64,000 nucleotides of DNA from JACRCG01 sp964524835 (GCA_964524835.1 CAZGEG010000017.1:1-64000); one strand, 5' to 3'. Positions 33,300 to 42,928 are shown, numbered from the stretch's first letter. Translations and numbers: made by a program. Notes: generated by a model from the sequence alone, not told the origin.

Positions 33300-34067
33300 T
33301 TATTCCCCTTTAAACTGTGGCGGACGCTTGTCCAGAAAGGCCTGCATACCTTCGCGCTGGTCGAAGCTGGAAAAGCAGAGGGCGAATGCATCCCGCTCCA
33401 GCATGCAGGCGGTCTGCAGGTCGATATCGTAACCGGCGTTGACAATCTCGCCGCCGACACGAATGGCGTGAGGACTGCGGGTGCAGATGTGTGCAAGCAG
33501 CTCCGAAGCCAGCGTTACAGCTTCTCCCTCCGGGTGAAGGCGGTTTACCAGGCCGATCCGGTGGGCCTCTTCGGCGTCAATCAGGTCGCCGCTGTAGATT
33601 ATCTCTTTTGCCTTTGATTTGCCTGTCAGGCGGGCAAGCCGCTGTGTCCCGCCGCAGAAGGGAATTAATCCGGCGGCGATTCCCGGGAACCCGAAACTGG
33701 CCGCCCGTGATGCCACGATAAAATCGGTGGCCAGGGCAACTTCCAGACCCAGCCCGGAGCATTCCCCCTCGATGGCCGTGATACAGGGTTTGCCGATTTT
33801 CTCCAGGCTGAACATGACCTGCTGGCCGAAGCCGGACAGTGCAGCCGCATCGCGGGCGGATGCGCTGCTCTCGGTCCGGCAGCGGCAGAAGCCGCTCTCA
33901 GGGCCTGTTAACAGAACTCCCTTGATATCGGCATTGCCGGCAAGAGATGCCGTCAGGCGGCGCAGTGTCTCAAGAAGCTCCCTGGCTGAGGTGCTCCGGC
34001 AGCCGGAAGCAGTCAGGACTGCAATGCCGTTTGTGTTCGTCCGGATCGTGCAAAGTCTTTCGGGCAC
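33300..34067 (-). CDS. Enoyl-CoA hydratase/isomerase (crotonase) family protein
   Basis: A 255-residue crotonase-fold protein opening the operon. The family blocks are GVLLTGPESGF, ITAIEGECSGLGLEVALATDF, PFCGGTQRLARLTGKSKAKEI and IDAEEAHRIGLVNRL. The C-terminus ends with FDQREGMQAFLDKRPPQFKG, a typical crotonase tail. The first catalytic Glu position is G (FPGIAAG) while the second (KEI) is present, so it may not be a simple hydratase. The start is a GTG with AGGGA upstream. The last 2 bp before cobO leave no room for a separate promoter. Confidence 0.88.
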   Translation of the reverse strand: MPERLCTIRTNTNGIAVLTASGCRSTSARELLETLRRLTASLAGNADIKGVLLTGPESGFCRCRTESSASARDAAALSGFGQQVMFSLEKIGKPCITAIEGECSGLGLEVALATDFIVASRAASFGFPGIAAGLIPFCGGTQRLARLTGKSKAKEIIYSGDLIDAEEAHRIGLVNRLHPEGEAVTLASELLAHICTRSPHAIRVGGEIVNAGYDIDLQTACMLERDAFALCFSSFDQREGMQAFLDKRPPQFKGE

Positions 34068-34172
34068 TGCGCTGTCCCTGTGTACAGGTGGAATGAAATG
34101 GCGGCGCGACTATAGCAATTCAACCGTATACGGTCAAGAAAAGCTTTGGTCGGTTTTATCGATAGTAAAACT

Positions 34173-34200
34173 TTGCTGAATGCAAATACCGCGCTATACT
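34173..34200 (+). promoter_or_regulatory. Putative sigma70 promoter of the NAD-glutamate dehydrogenase gene
   Basis: TTGCTG (34173-34178), a 16-bp spacer and TATACT (34195-34200), 32 bp before the ATG at 34232. CGGGAGA precedes the start codon. Confidence 0.6.
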
Positions 34201-34231
34201 GTCGCAATTAAGTATCGTCCGGGAGAACATC

Positions 34232-37207
34232 ATGCACCTGCCTACGATTGTCCGTCGCAACGCCCACGCATCCAGAATCGCCGCAGAAGAAAACGCCGCC
34301 TGGCTCCAGCAGCACATGAGCCCCTATTTTTTCGAAGCCATGGCAGATGAAGAGGAATCCCTTGCGCTGCTGGCCAGGGAGATGGGGCGCTTGCGGCAGA
34401 ACAGGCATCTGATCCTGGCCGATCAGGAAAAGAGGCTGGTGATCGCCTGCGTCAACCGTCCCGGCTCGCTCTACGGAATGTTGCGACGGGTGGGTGAACG
34501 CGAGATCTCCTATGCCATGTTTTCCCACTCAAATGCCGATATGCCGGGCCTGAATAATGAACTTGAAATTCAGCGCTTTGAGTTCGAACGCCGCCAGAAC
34601 CATGATATTGATTTCACGCGGAAGGTCGAAATTCCGGTAGGGTTGGTGCGTAAAGTGCGGAAAGAGTTGCGTTTTTCATTCCCCGAATTTGACCTGAAAA
34701 AACTTGATCGGCTGCTGAAAATACTCTGGTTGAACAACGAAAATTATATCCGGATGTCCCCCCCGACGCGAATCGCCTATCTTGTCTGGCTGTTCGACCG
34801 CGGCAACGCATCAGGTGGTCTTTTTCTCGATATCACCCGGGTTGAGCGCGACGGGCGGATTGAGACCCGAGTACTGCTTGCGGTCGGCAACCCGCCTCAG
34901 GAAGAGTTCCTGCTGCAGCTGATGGAGGTATTTAACCGTCTGGATATCGGTATCCGACGGGCCTATTGCCAGACGATCTCAAATGGTGTTCATCCCTATT
35001 TCCTCGGCTCTTTTCTCGTCATCAGCCGCCGTGGGGAGGACATCTCTCCCGGAAGCCAGTTGGCAGCGCGTCTGAAACGGGAACTCTGTACGACGCAGAT
35101 CCTGGCTACGTCATCACCCGCATATCGGGACTATGTTGTCGAAGGGCTTCTCTCCGGTGAAGATGCTGCGCTCGTCAATGCCTGTATCGCGTTCTGTCAC
35201 ACCAGTCTGGCCCACGGCCAGCCGGAGCGTTTCGGATTGGAGGATGTTCAGGGTGCGTTTTATGACCACCCCGAAATGGCGCAACTCCTGATCCGCCTGT
35301 TCCGGCTGCGTTTCGATCCTGACCTGGCCCGGCGGGAGGAACTGTACGCGCCCGCTTTGACGGAGGTCCATGATGCCGTAGAGGGGTATAACACCGGACA
35401 TCGCTGGCTTGACGATATCCGGCGCGCTGTCTACCGCTGCTGTCTGCTGCTGGTAACACACACCCTCAAAACCAACTTTTTCGTGGATGAAAAACAGGCG
35501 CTGGCTTTCCGGCTTGACCCGGGGTATCTGCGGCTGCTCGGTCGGGAATTCACCGCAGACCTTCCGGAAGCGCTCCCGTTCCGCGTCACCTTTTTCTTCA
35601 CTCGTTTCGGCGCCGGGTATCATGTCGGCTTCTCCGATATCGCCCGCGGCGGCTGGCGCACCGTTATCGCCCGGAGTGCCGATGATTACATCACCTCGGC
35701 CAACACCATCTTCCGTGAAGTGTATGTCCTGGCCAATACCCAGCAGTTGAAAAACAAGGATATCTATGAGGGGGGCTCCAAACTGGCGGTCGTTCTCGAC
35801 GCGTCCGATCTTGAACAGGGCGGGAGCGAAGCAGAAAACTTCCGCCTCTATAAACTTCAGTACGGTATCGCCAACGCTTTTCTGGATTTATTCATCACCG
35901 AAAACGGGGTGGCGAGAGACCGCCGGGTCGTAGACTATTACGGCGACGACGAGCCGATCGAGATCGGACCTGACGAAAACATGCACGACGGCATGATCGA
36001 GGCGATCGCCACCCTGTCAAAAAAGCGCGGCTATATCCTCGGCGTCGGCATCATGTCCAGCAAGCGTTTCGGTATCAATCACAAGGAGTACGGGGTTACC
36101 TCCACCGGCGTGGTGACGTTTGCGGAAATAACCATGGCCGAAGCGGCCGGGATCGACATGCGCCGCGACCGGTTTTCGCTGAAGATGACCGGCGGCCCGA
36201 ACGGTGATGTTGCCGGCAACTCGCTGCGCATAATTCTGGACCGCTGTCCCGGCGTACAGGTCCGCCTGATTCTGGACGGCACGGCTGCGCTGTATGATCC
36301 AGACGGCATACACCATAATGAATTACGCCGCATCGTGCTTGCACATGATCTGGATGCCTTCAACCCGGATTTTCTTGGCGAGGGGGGAAGTATCGTGTAC
36401 CGGTCCGGGCGGCGCGCGGAGGGTTTGAAGGAATCGCATCTCAAGATCACCCGTACCGCCGACGGCCTTGTGGAGGAGTGGCTGGATATCGATGATTTCA
36501 ACCGTCTCTACAACAGCCTGGTTTTTACGGTCAAAGCGGATCTTTTCATACCGGCCGGCGGACGTCCGGAGACGATTGACGATCAGAACTGGCGGTCCTT
36601 CCTGGATGAAAACGGTGTGCCGTCGTCCGGGGTTATCATAGAAGGGGCCAACTCCTACATCACCCCCGAGGCGCGGGTTCAGCTGCAGAAAAGCGGCGTG
36701 GTGCTGATGCGTGACGCTTCGGCCAACAAGTGCGGCGTTATTTCGTCGTCTTACGAGATAATTGCCAACCTGCTGCTGTCCGAACGCGAATTTCTGGAGC
36801 AGAAGGAACGCTATGCCGGTGATGTGCTGGCTATCCTGGAAAAACGTGCCGCGGACGAGGCTCGTCTTATCCTGCGGCGGAGGGAGGAGTCTGGCGGTAC
36901 CCTGCTCTACAGCGAAATTTCCGAAACCATCAGCCAGAACATCAACAGCTTCTACTCGCGGTTGTTCGAGTTTTTCTCGACTCGCCCGGAACTCTGTCTG
37001 CAGGCCCCTTTCCGCCAGGCTATTCTGAGCCACCTGCCGCGCATGCTGCGGGAAACAGCCGCGTACCGGCAGCGGATCAGGAACCTGCCGCAGAAATACC
37101 TCTGCGCGATCCTGGCGGCCGAAATCGGTTCGTCACTGGTCTACAGCGGCAGCCGTGATGCCGATTTTGAGGATATGATCCGGCGGCATCTGTCGCGAGT
37201 GCTGTGA
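34232..37207 (+). CDS. gdh: Large NAD-dependent glutamate dehydrogenase
   Basis: A 991-residue enzyme of the large NAD-specific GDH class, which deaminates L-glutamate to 2-oxoglutarate. The N-terminal half is a regulatory/ACT-like region (for example RLVIACVNRPGSLYGML). The catalytic core contains SDIARGGWRTVIARSADDY, TQQLKNKDIYEGGSKLAVVL and TGGPNGDVAGNSLRI. The C-terminal part has IIEGANSYITPEARVQLQ and RDASANKCGVISSSYE. It is shorter than the 1600-residue actinobacterial type. It is monocistronic under its own promoter. Confidence 0.9.
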   Translation: MHLPTIVRRNAHASRIAAEENAAWLQQHMSPYFFEAMADEEESLALLAREMGRLRQNRHLILADQEKRLVIACVNRPGSLYGMLRRVGEREISYAMFSHSNADMPGLNNELEIQRFEFERRQNHDIDFTRKVEIPVGLVRKVRKELRFSFPEFDLKKLDRLLKILWLNNENYIRMSPPTRIAYLVWLFDRGNASGGLFLDITRVERDGRIETRVLLAVGNPPQEEFLLQLMEVFNRLDIGIRRAYCQTISNGVHPYFLGSFLVISRRGEDISPGSQLAARLKRELCTTQILATSSPAYRDYVVEGLLSGEDAALVNACIAFCHTSLAHGQPERFGLEDVQGAFYDHPEMAQLLIRLFRLRFDPDLARREELYAPALTEVHDAVEGYNTGHRWLDDIRRAVYRCCLLLVTHTLKTNFFVDEKQALAFRLDPGYLRLLGREFTADLPEALPFRVTFFFTRFGAGYHVGFSDIARGGWRTVIARSADDYITSANTIFREVYVLANTQQLKNKDIYEGGSKLAVVLDASDLEQGGSEAENFRLYKLQYGIANAFLDLFITENGVARDRRVVDYYGDDEPIEIGPDENMHDGMIEAIATLSKKRGYILGVGIMSSKRFGINHKEYGVTSTGVVTFAEITMAEAAGIDMRRDRFSLKMTGGPNGDVAGNSLRIILDRCPGVQVRLILDGTAALYDPDGIHHNELRRIVLAHDLDAFNPDFLGEGGSIVYRSGRRAEGLKESHLKITRTADGLVEEWLDIDDFNRLYNSLVFTVKADLFIPAGGRPETIDDQNWRSFLDENGVPSSGVIIEGANSYITPEARVQLQKSGVVLMRDASANKCGVISSSYEIIANLLLSEREFLEQKERYAGDVLAILEKRAADEARLILRRREESGGTLLYSEISETISQNINSFYSRLFEFFSTRPELCLQAPFRQAILSHLPRMLRETAAYRQRIRNLPQKYLCAILAAEIGSSLVYSGSRDADFEDMIRRHLSRVL

Positions 37208-37384
37208 GGCGGGCTCAGGTTTCCAATAACGGTCTCCTTGCTCGATCAAGGCTCTTTTGAAAAAAGAAACTTTTTGAAATGACGCCCCTATGGTATGTAC
37301 ATGGATAATTGACAGGTGCCGGAACAGGATGCCGCCGGATCGTACAACGATCCGGTACTGTGCCGACAAGTGACAGGGGGGCAT

Positions 37385-37720
37385 GTGGGAAAGATCGCCA
37401 TAGAAAACATTGAAACCGGGATGGTTCTGGCGAGTGACGTCCGTGACCGGTCCGGCCGTATGTTGCTTGGGGCCGGGGCGGAACTGACTCAAAAGCATCT
37501 GGTCATCTTCCGCACCTGGGGAGTACTGGAGGCCGATGTCGTCGGTCAAGGGAGCCAAACAGCGGCCCAGTTGCCGGAGGATGTAGATCCGCTGCAGCTG
37601 GCTGCTGCCGAGGAGGCGCTCGAACCTCTCTTCCGGCATGCGAACCGGAGTCATCCTGCCATTATCGAACTGATGCGGCTTGCGGCGTTGAGGAAGGTGC
37701 AGCATGTCACACTCTGTTGA
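37385..37720 (+). CDS. Small protein related to HD-domain signalling adaptors
   Basis: About 111 residues starting at a GTG with AGGGGG upstream. KIAIENIETGMVLASDVRDRSG followed by MLLGAGAELTQKHL matches the N-terminal adaptor often found before HD-GYP or HDOD domains. The remaining part is helical. The stop lies 17 nt inside the next gene, so it is coupled to the HDOD gene. Function is unknown beyond that; it is likely a signalling accessory. Confidence 0.7.
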   Translation: MGKIAIENIETGMVLASDVRDRSGRMLLGAGAELTQKHLVIFRTWGVLEADVVGQGSQTAAQLPEDVDPLQLAAAEEALEPLFRHANRSHPAIIELMRLAALRKVQHVTLC

Positions 37721-38579
37721 TCCGGCCACCACTCTCGACCGCCTGGTGGAAGAAACAAGTACGATCTATTCTCTTCCCCTGTTCTACGAGCATCTGAATG
37801 AGGCGATCAACCACCCGCGCTGTTCCACCTATGACATCTCCAGAATCATTACCGAGGACCAGGGGCTAACTGCACGTCTGCTGCGCCTGGCCAACAGCCC
37901 CATGTTCGGCTGTTATGCAAAAGTCGACTCCATCACTAAAGCGGTCACTATCATTGGAACCCAGCAACTGCGGGATCTGGCGCTGGCTGCTACGGTCATG
38001 GGGATATTCAGGGGAATCCCGGAGGACCTGTTGAACATGGCATCATTCTGGCGGCACTGTATCGCCTGCGGCATCATTGCCCGCACTCTTGCGGTCTATC
38101 GTCGCGAATCGAATGTGGAAAGGCTCTTTGTTGCCGGCATGCTTCATGATGTGGGACAGGTAGTGCTGGCCGCCGCCCGGCCCGAGGTGAGCCGGGAGCT
38201 TCTGGAGGCGCGGCGGGAGACCGGCAGGCTCTATCAGGATCTGGAACGGGAAATGCTCGGTTTTGATCACGCCGAACTGGGCGGGGCGCTGCTGAAAAAA
38301 TGGAAAATTCCGGCCAGTATCAGCGAGCCGGTCGCCTGCCACCATATTCCGGGGTCCGCAGAGCAGTTCCGGCTTGAAACCGCTTTGATCCATCTGGCGG
38401 ATATCATCTGTCAGTCCATGGAGTTGGGGCAGGGGGGCGAGTGGGGGGTGCCGCCGCTTGATGAACCGGCCTGGGACCGGATGGGACTGTCAGTCCATAT
38501 GTTGGGAACCGTTCTGAAGCAGTCTGAACAGCAGATAACAGTGGCTTTTGCCATTCTCGCGGGAGGGGTGGATGACTGA
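37704..38579 (+). CDS. HDOD domain signalling protein
   Basis: A 291-residue HDOD protein. LPLFYEHLNEAINHPRCS, ISRIITEDQGLTARLLRLAN and SITKAVTIIGTQQLRDLALA are the domain signatures. GMLHDVGQVVLAAARPE contains an HD pair like that of phosphohydrolases, though the metal site is incomplete as usual for HDOD. The family acts in bacterial signalling, but the molecular activity is unclear. The overlaps with the small gene upstream and the hybrid kinase downstream point to one signalling unit. Confidence 0.88.
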   Translation: MSHSVDPATTLDRLVEETSTIYSLPLFYEHLNEAINHPRCSTYDISRIITEDQGLTARLLRLANSPMFGCYAKVDSITKAVTIIGTQQLRDLALAATVMGIFRGIPEDLLNMASFWRHCIACGIIARTLAVYRRESNVERLFVAGMLHDVGQVVLAAARPEVSRELLEARRETGRLYQDLEREMLGFDHAELGGALLKKWKIPASISEPVACHHIPGSAEQFRLETALIHLADIICQSMELGQGGEWGVPPLDEPAWDRMGLSVHMLGTVLKQSEQQITVAFAILAGGVDD

Positions 38580-40758
38580 CCGTACTACATTCAGGTCACC
38601 GGAGTTTCTCCAGGAGCGGGTCAACTATCTTGAGGAATCCAACCGGCGTTACATGTCGATCCTGGAAATGCTTGCTTCCAGCAGTGAATTTCAGGGAGAT
38701 CTCAGCCGCGCCAAGGATGGGGAGGGGATTTTCAGGGCTACGGCCGGCCAGTTGCAGCGGCTTTTTTCATTTCACTCAATGGGGTTTCTTGACAGCCGGC
38801 CCGACGGCAGTTTTGAGCTGCTGCTGGCTGATCCGCCCGGTTCGCATGACACCCTTAAGGTTCTGGTCGAGGCGCGCAAGCTGGACGGCACTTTTGCGTG
38901 GGCGCTCAACCGCAACCAGGCCGTTCTTGTGCCGACTGAGAGCGGAGAAACCCTCCTGCTGCAGGTTGTGGCAACCCAGTCACGCGTCCGGGGGATGTTT
39001 GCCGCCACGCTGCCCGGCAGCTCCGCCGCCCTGGATGCCGCCTCGCTGAATACACTTTCGATAGTACTGTATTCTTGCGCCTATGCCCTGGAAAGTACGA
39101 CTCTCTACGGCCTCCTCCATGATCATACCCTGCATCTGGAGGAGCGGGTGCAGATGAGGACCAGAGATCTCGAGGAGGCCCGCCGGCAGGCAGAAGCCGC
39201 CAGCATGGCCAAAAGCGATTTTCTGGCCAACATGAGCCATGAAATACGCACACCCATGCACGGGGTGATGGGGATGACGGAGCTGATGTTGCAGGGGGGG
39301 CTTACGCCGCAGAAGGAGAAGCTTTTTCTTCGAGCGATCAAGGATTCCGCCGACAGCCTGATGCTTATTATCAACGACATTCTGGACTTTTCCAAGATCG
39401 AAGCCGGCAAAATCACGCTGGAAAAATCCCCGTTCAATCTCCAGGATGTGGTGGAGAGCTGCCTGAGCGTGCTGCTGGTACGGGCAGAGGAAAAGGGTCT
39501 CAAGATCCGGTTCCAGGTCGACGCCGGAGTGCCTGCCTGTCTGGTGGGGGACCATGGAAGACTGTGCCAGATTATGACCAATCTGGTGGGGAATGCGATC
39601 AAGTTCAGTCAGCAAGGTCAGATAACTGTCGAAGTAGGCCTGAAATCCCTGGAGAATGATGACGTCACTATCCAGGTTCGCGTGGCTGATGCCGGAATCG
39701 GCATAGCGGAAGAGGCATGTCAGCGGATCTTCAATCAGTTCGAGCAGGCTGACGGCTCCACCACCAGAAAATTCGGAGGGACCGGACTTGGTCTGGCCAT
39801 CTGCAAGAAACTGGTGGCGTTGATGGATGGAGAAATCTGGGTGGAGAGCCGGTTGGGTGCCGGAAGCTGTTTTTATTTTACAACCCGCTTTCAGCTTGGA
39901 AATGAAGAAATGCTGCCGGCCGACAAAAGCGCCGCATCGTCTTTCAGCAAGCATCGGCAGACTCCACTGTCCATGCTTGTAGCCGATGACGTGGAAATCA
40001 ACCGTGCCATAGTGCAGGCAATTCTGGATCCCCACGGCTACCAGATCACCGCTGCGGAAAATGGGGTGAAGGCGTTTGAGGCGTATAAATCCAAACGGTT
40101 CGATATCGTGCTGATGGATGTCCAGATGCCGGAGATGGACGGGCTGCAGGCGACCAGGGCAATCAGGGATTACGAACGGGCCATGGGGCGGAACACACAA
40201 GTACCGGTCGTGGCCATGACGGCATTTTCCGGGAATGAAGATCGACAGATCTGTGTCGAGGCGGGGATGAACGGTTACATCACCAAGCCGATCAAGCCCG
40301 CCCAGCTGCTGCAGCTGTTGAATGAAATCTGCCTCGGCCCGACAGACTCTGTCGGGTCGGCGGCAAGCGGGGCTCCTGCGGCTTTGGACCTGAAAGTATC
40401 ACCGGATGAATTCGATATGGCAACGCCGGTTTTTGCCCGTAATGAGTTGCTGGAGCGCCTTGGAGGCCGGCCGGAGATGATTCCGCGCTTTGTGGGGCTC
40501 TTTTGCAAGGGAGTTTTGCCGCAGATGGAGGGGCTGGTTGCGGCGGTCGCAGCGGGTGATGCTGACGGAGTGAGGCGCCATGCGCACGCTATCAAGGGGG
40601 CGGCCGGGAATATAGCCGCTTTGCGGATGCATGAGATCGCTGCGTTACTTGAAAAAGCCGCCAAAGATGGCGATCTGGCGGAGGCTCCGCAACGGCTTGT
40701 CAGGCTGCAGGAGCAATACCGGGCATTTACCGAGGCTGCCGGTGTTTCCGGATTTTAA
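38572..40758 (+). CDS. Hybrid histidine kinase with receiver and HPt domains
   Basis: A 728-residue cytoplasmic kinase. The N-terminal part is GAF-like (residues 1-190), then a coiled coil (about 190-215). The kinase core has NMSHEIRTPMHGVMGMTELM with His near residue 223, LVGNAIKFSQQG, DAGIGIAEE and FGGTGLGLAICKKLVALM. The receiver has VADDVEINRA and LMDVQMPEMDG (Asp near 516). A C-terminal HPt domain carries HAIKGAAGNIAA (His near 671). The ATG at 38572 overlaps the HDOD stop by 8 nt. This is a complete internal phosphorelay without a DNA-binding output. Confidence 0.93.
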   Translation: MTDRTTFRSPEFLQERVNYLEESNRRYMSILEMLASSSEFQGDLSRAKDGEGIFRATAGQLQRLFSFHSMGFLDSRPDGSFELLLADPPGSHDTLKVLVEARKLDGTFAWALNRNQAVLVPTESGETLLLQVVATQSRVRGMFAATLPGSSAALDAASLNTLSIVLYSCAYALESTTLYGLLHDHTLHLEERVQMRTRDLEEARRQAEAASMAKSDFLANMSHEIRTPMHGVMGMTELMLQGGLTPQKEKLFLRAIKDSADSLMLIINDILDFSKIEAGKITLEKSPFNLQDVVESCLSVLLVRAEEKGLKIRFQVDAGVPACLVGDHGRLCQIMTNLVGNAIKFSQQGQITVEVGLKSLENDDVTIQVRVADAGIGIAEEACQRIFNQFEQADGSTTRKFGGTGLGLAICKKLVALMDGEIWVESRLGAGSCFYFTTRFQLGNEEMLPADKSAASSFSKHRQTPLSMLVADDVEINRAIVQAILDPHGYQITAAENGVKAFEAYKSKRFDIVLMDVQMPEMDGLQATRAIRDYERAMGRNTQVPVVAMTAFSGNEDRQICVEAGMNGYITKPIKPAQLLQLLNEICLGPTDSVGSAASGAPAALDLKVSPDEFDMATPVFARNELLERLGGRPEMIPRFVGLFCKGVLPQMEGLVAAVAAGDADGVRRHAHAIKGAAGNIAALRMHEIAALLEKAAKDGDLAEAPQRLVRLQEQYRAFTEAAGVSGF

Positions 40759-40801
40759 TTATCTCTCGGGAGATGCTCCCTCGGGGCGGGAAAGTAGATA
40801 T

Positions 40802-40831
40802 TTTACTTTTATTACGGCAGGCTGTTATGCT
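40802..40831 (+). promoter_or_regulatory. Putative promoter of the YtxH gene
   Basis: TTTACT (40802-40807), an 18-bp spacer and TATGCT (40826-40831), about 54 bp before the ATG at 40885. AAGGAG precedes the start. Confidence 0.4.
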
Positions 40832-40884
40832 AAAAGCAAAGCTTCTTCTGCTATTAACCGAGTTACCGCATAAAGGAGTCTGCC

Positions 40885-41130
40885 ATGTCAACCAACAATG
40901 ATAATGCCGCCGCCGCTGTGATCGCTTTTGTTTCCGGTGCCGTAATCGGTGCTGCCGCCGCTCTCCTGCTCGCTCCGGCGCCGGGTCGTGAAACACGCTG
41001 CAAGCTGAGCGGCCTGGGGGAAACCGCCGCCGACAGAGTGAAACGGGTAGCACGCGAAGCGAAATTCAGGGTTTCCCCCAAAACAAAGGGTGCTGATTAT
41101 GAGTATGATGGCGGAGATGCCTGGATATAG
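40885..41130 (+). CDS. YtxH-type small membrane protein
   Basis: An 81-residue protein with one helix (VIAFVSGAVIGAAAALLLAP) and PGRETRCKLSGLGE, related to the YtxH protein at 15599. The helix begins after a short polar N-terminus (MSTNNDNAAAA). AAGGAG lies 9 nt before the ATG. Function is unknown. The LarA-like frame is open over its 3' end in another frame. Confidence 0.75.
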   Translation: MSTNNDNAAAAVIAFVSGAVIGAAAALLLAPAPGRETRCKLSGLGETAADRVKRVAREAKFRVSPKTKGADYEYDGGDAWI

Positions 41131-41143
41131 CCGGTCCCCACGG

Positions 41144-42406
41144 ATGGAAATGAAATACGGCTCAACGGCATTTTCTCTCGAACTCCCGCCGGAACGCCTG
41201 GCGGGGGTGATCACTCCCTCTCCCGTAGTCGTCGCTGAATCCCCTGCAGAAATAATTGAAGCCGCGCTGGATGCGTGTCACCGTCTTCTTTCCTCCATCA
41301 GTCCTGGCGAGAAGGTGGTGGTAGTCACATCGGATGTCACCCGTTATACCGGAAGTGAAATTTACCTCCCGCTGCTGGTGGATCGACTGAATCGCCAGGG
41401 GGTTCCCGATCGTGACATAGAGATCCTGATCGCCCTCGGCATACACCGCAAACAGACTGAACATGAACATCAGAGGATTCTGGGGCCCCTGTATGGCCGG
41501 GTACGTGTTTCAGATCATGAATGTGACGATCACGACCAATTGACCTCCGTCGGTACGACCTCGAACGGCATCAGGGTAAGCATCAACCGTAAGGCGGTGG
41601 AGGCCGACCACCTGATTTTGACCGGTACGATCGGTTTTCATTACTTTGCCGGTTTCGGCGGTGGCCGCAAAAGTGTCCTGCCTGGTATTGCCAGTCGGCA
41701 GGCCTGTATGGCCAGCCATTTTTCCGTGCTCAATCGGACAGCCGGGAGCGGCAAGAACCCGTTGGCGACCACCGGTAATCTGGAGGGGAATCCGGTTCAC
41801 CTGGCGATGGTTGAAGGGTGTGCCCTGGCAAAGCCGGCTTTTATACTCAATACGGTGCTGGCCGCCGACAAGCGGATCATTGCGGCTTTTGCCGGCCATT
41901 GGCGCGAGGCGCACGAAGCCGGATGCCTGTTTTATCGCGAACAATTTTCCTTTCCGCTGCCCGGGAAGTGCGATCTGGTTGTAGCCTCCTGCGGCGGGTT
42001 CCCCAAGGATATAAATCTTATTCAAGCCCACAAATCGATGGAGTACGCCGCTCAGGCTGTCAAGGATGACGGGGTTATGATCCTGCTGGCGGAGTGCCGC
42101 GACGGCTTCGGCAACGGCACGTTTTTCAACTGGTTTCGCCATAAACGACTGGAAGAGTTTGAGGCGGCGCTTCGGGCGGAGTACGAGATCAACGGCCAGA
42201 CCGCCTATTCACTGCTGCAGAAAGCACAAAGATTCCGGATCATTCTGGTGTCGCAGTTTCCGGCCAGGCAGGTAGAGGAAATGGGGATGGTCCCGTCGCG
42301 ATCGCTTGATGAAGCAATGATTCTCGCAGCAACTACACTGCCCGAGGAGTGGCGCTGTTACCTGATGCCCGAGGCGGGAAGCGTGCTGCCGGTTGCCGCG
42401 GTATGA
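41144..42406 (+). CDS. LarA-like nickel-pincer racemase/epimerase homologue
   Basis: A protein of about 420 residues of the LarA (DUF2088) family. VTSDVTRYTGSEIYLPLL and LIALGIHRKQTEHEH are the N-terminal family blocks. TIGFHYFAGFGGGRKSVLPG has the conserved His and Lys that surround the nickel-pincer cofactor in lactate racemase. VASCGGFPKDINLIQAHKSM is the C-terminal signature. The start is uncertain: in-frame ATG codons lie at 41099, 41117 and 41144, and 41144 fits the family N-terminus. There are no larB, larC or larE cofactor genes beside it, so its substrate is not known. Confidence 0.82.
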   Translation: MEMKYGSTAFSLELPPERLAGVITPSPVVVAESPAEIIEAALDACHRLLSSISPGEKVVVVTSDVTRYTGSEIYLPLLVDRLNRQGVPDRDIEILIALGIHRKQTEHEHQRILGPLYGRVRVSDHECDDHDQLTSVGTTSNGIRVSINRKAVEADHLILTGTIGFHYFAGFGGGRKSVLPGIASRQACMASHFSVLNRTAGSGKNPLATTGNLEGNPVHLAMVEGCALAKPAFILNTVLAADKRIIAAFAGHWREAHEAGCLFYREQFSFPLPGKCDLVVASCGGFPKDINLIQAHKSMEYAAQAVKDDGVMILLAECRDGFGNGTFFNWFRHKRLEEFEAALRAEYEINGQTAYSLLQKAQRFRIILVSQFPARQVEEMGMVPSRSLDEAMILAATTLPEEWRCYLMPEAGSVLPVAAV

Positions 42407-42496
42407 TCGTCCTGCCATGAAAACGGTTGCCCGTTATCCTCTTCGTTGCTATGCTGTCACCTTTGCCCAGGCAATACTTACTCAGGAAGTGACCGT

Positions 42497-42928
42497 ATGG
42501 AATTGCACGAACAACTGAAATCTCTCGGCTCCGGCGCCACCGCCTACCGCTACGACAAGCCTGACGCCGCTCTTTTGGAGTCTTTTCCCAATCCGTTCGC
42601 AAAAGAGGAACTGAATCCGGTCGGCGCAGTCGGCACCATCCATATCGAATGCCCCGAATTCACCAGCCTTTGTCCGCTGACCGGCCAGCCCGATTTTGCC
42701 AAGATCGTGATTGACTACCAGCCTGACGGGCTCTGTGTAGAGAGCAAGAGCCTGAAGCTTTATCTCGGCTCGTTCCGGATGCATGGCGAGTTCCATGAGT
42801 CTTGCGTCAACCGGATCTGCAACGACCTGGTGAAGCTGCTCGACCCGTCCTGGCTGACGGTGCGGGGAGAATTCACTCCCCGTGGCGGCATCCCGTTCTG
42901 GCCGACGGCGGACTATCGCAAGAAATAA
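42497..42928 (+). CDS. queF: NADPH-dependent 7-cyano-7-deazaguanine reductase
   Basis: Reduces preQ0 to preQ1 in queuosine synthesis. The 143-residue type I QueF has the thioimide-forming Cys in CPEFTSLCPLTGQPDFAKI and the QueF motif ESKSLKLYLGSFR. The His-Glu residues in FHESCVN fit the catalytic site. The ATG at 42497 with AGGAAGTG upstream is preferred over the longer frame from 42446. It lies just before efp, with no other queuosine gene in the window. No preQ1 riboswitch was recognised upstream. Confidence 0.94.
   Translation: MELHEQLKSLGSGATAYRYDKPDAALLESFPNPFAKEELNPVGAVGTIHIECPEFTSLCPLTGQPDFAKIVIDYQPDGLCVESKSLKLYLGSFRMHGEFHESCVNRICNDLVKLLDPSWLTVRGEFTPRGGIPFWPTADYRKK

Noticed and set aside
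38980..40200. 406-codon reverse reading frame
   Set aside because: Antisense shadow of the hybrid kinase gene at 38572; the forward frame has all kinase motifs.
42407..42496. preQ1 riboswitch before queF
   Set aside because: No H-type pseudoknot or A-rich tail typical of the class was recognisable.
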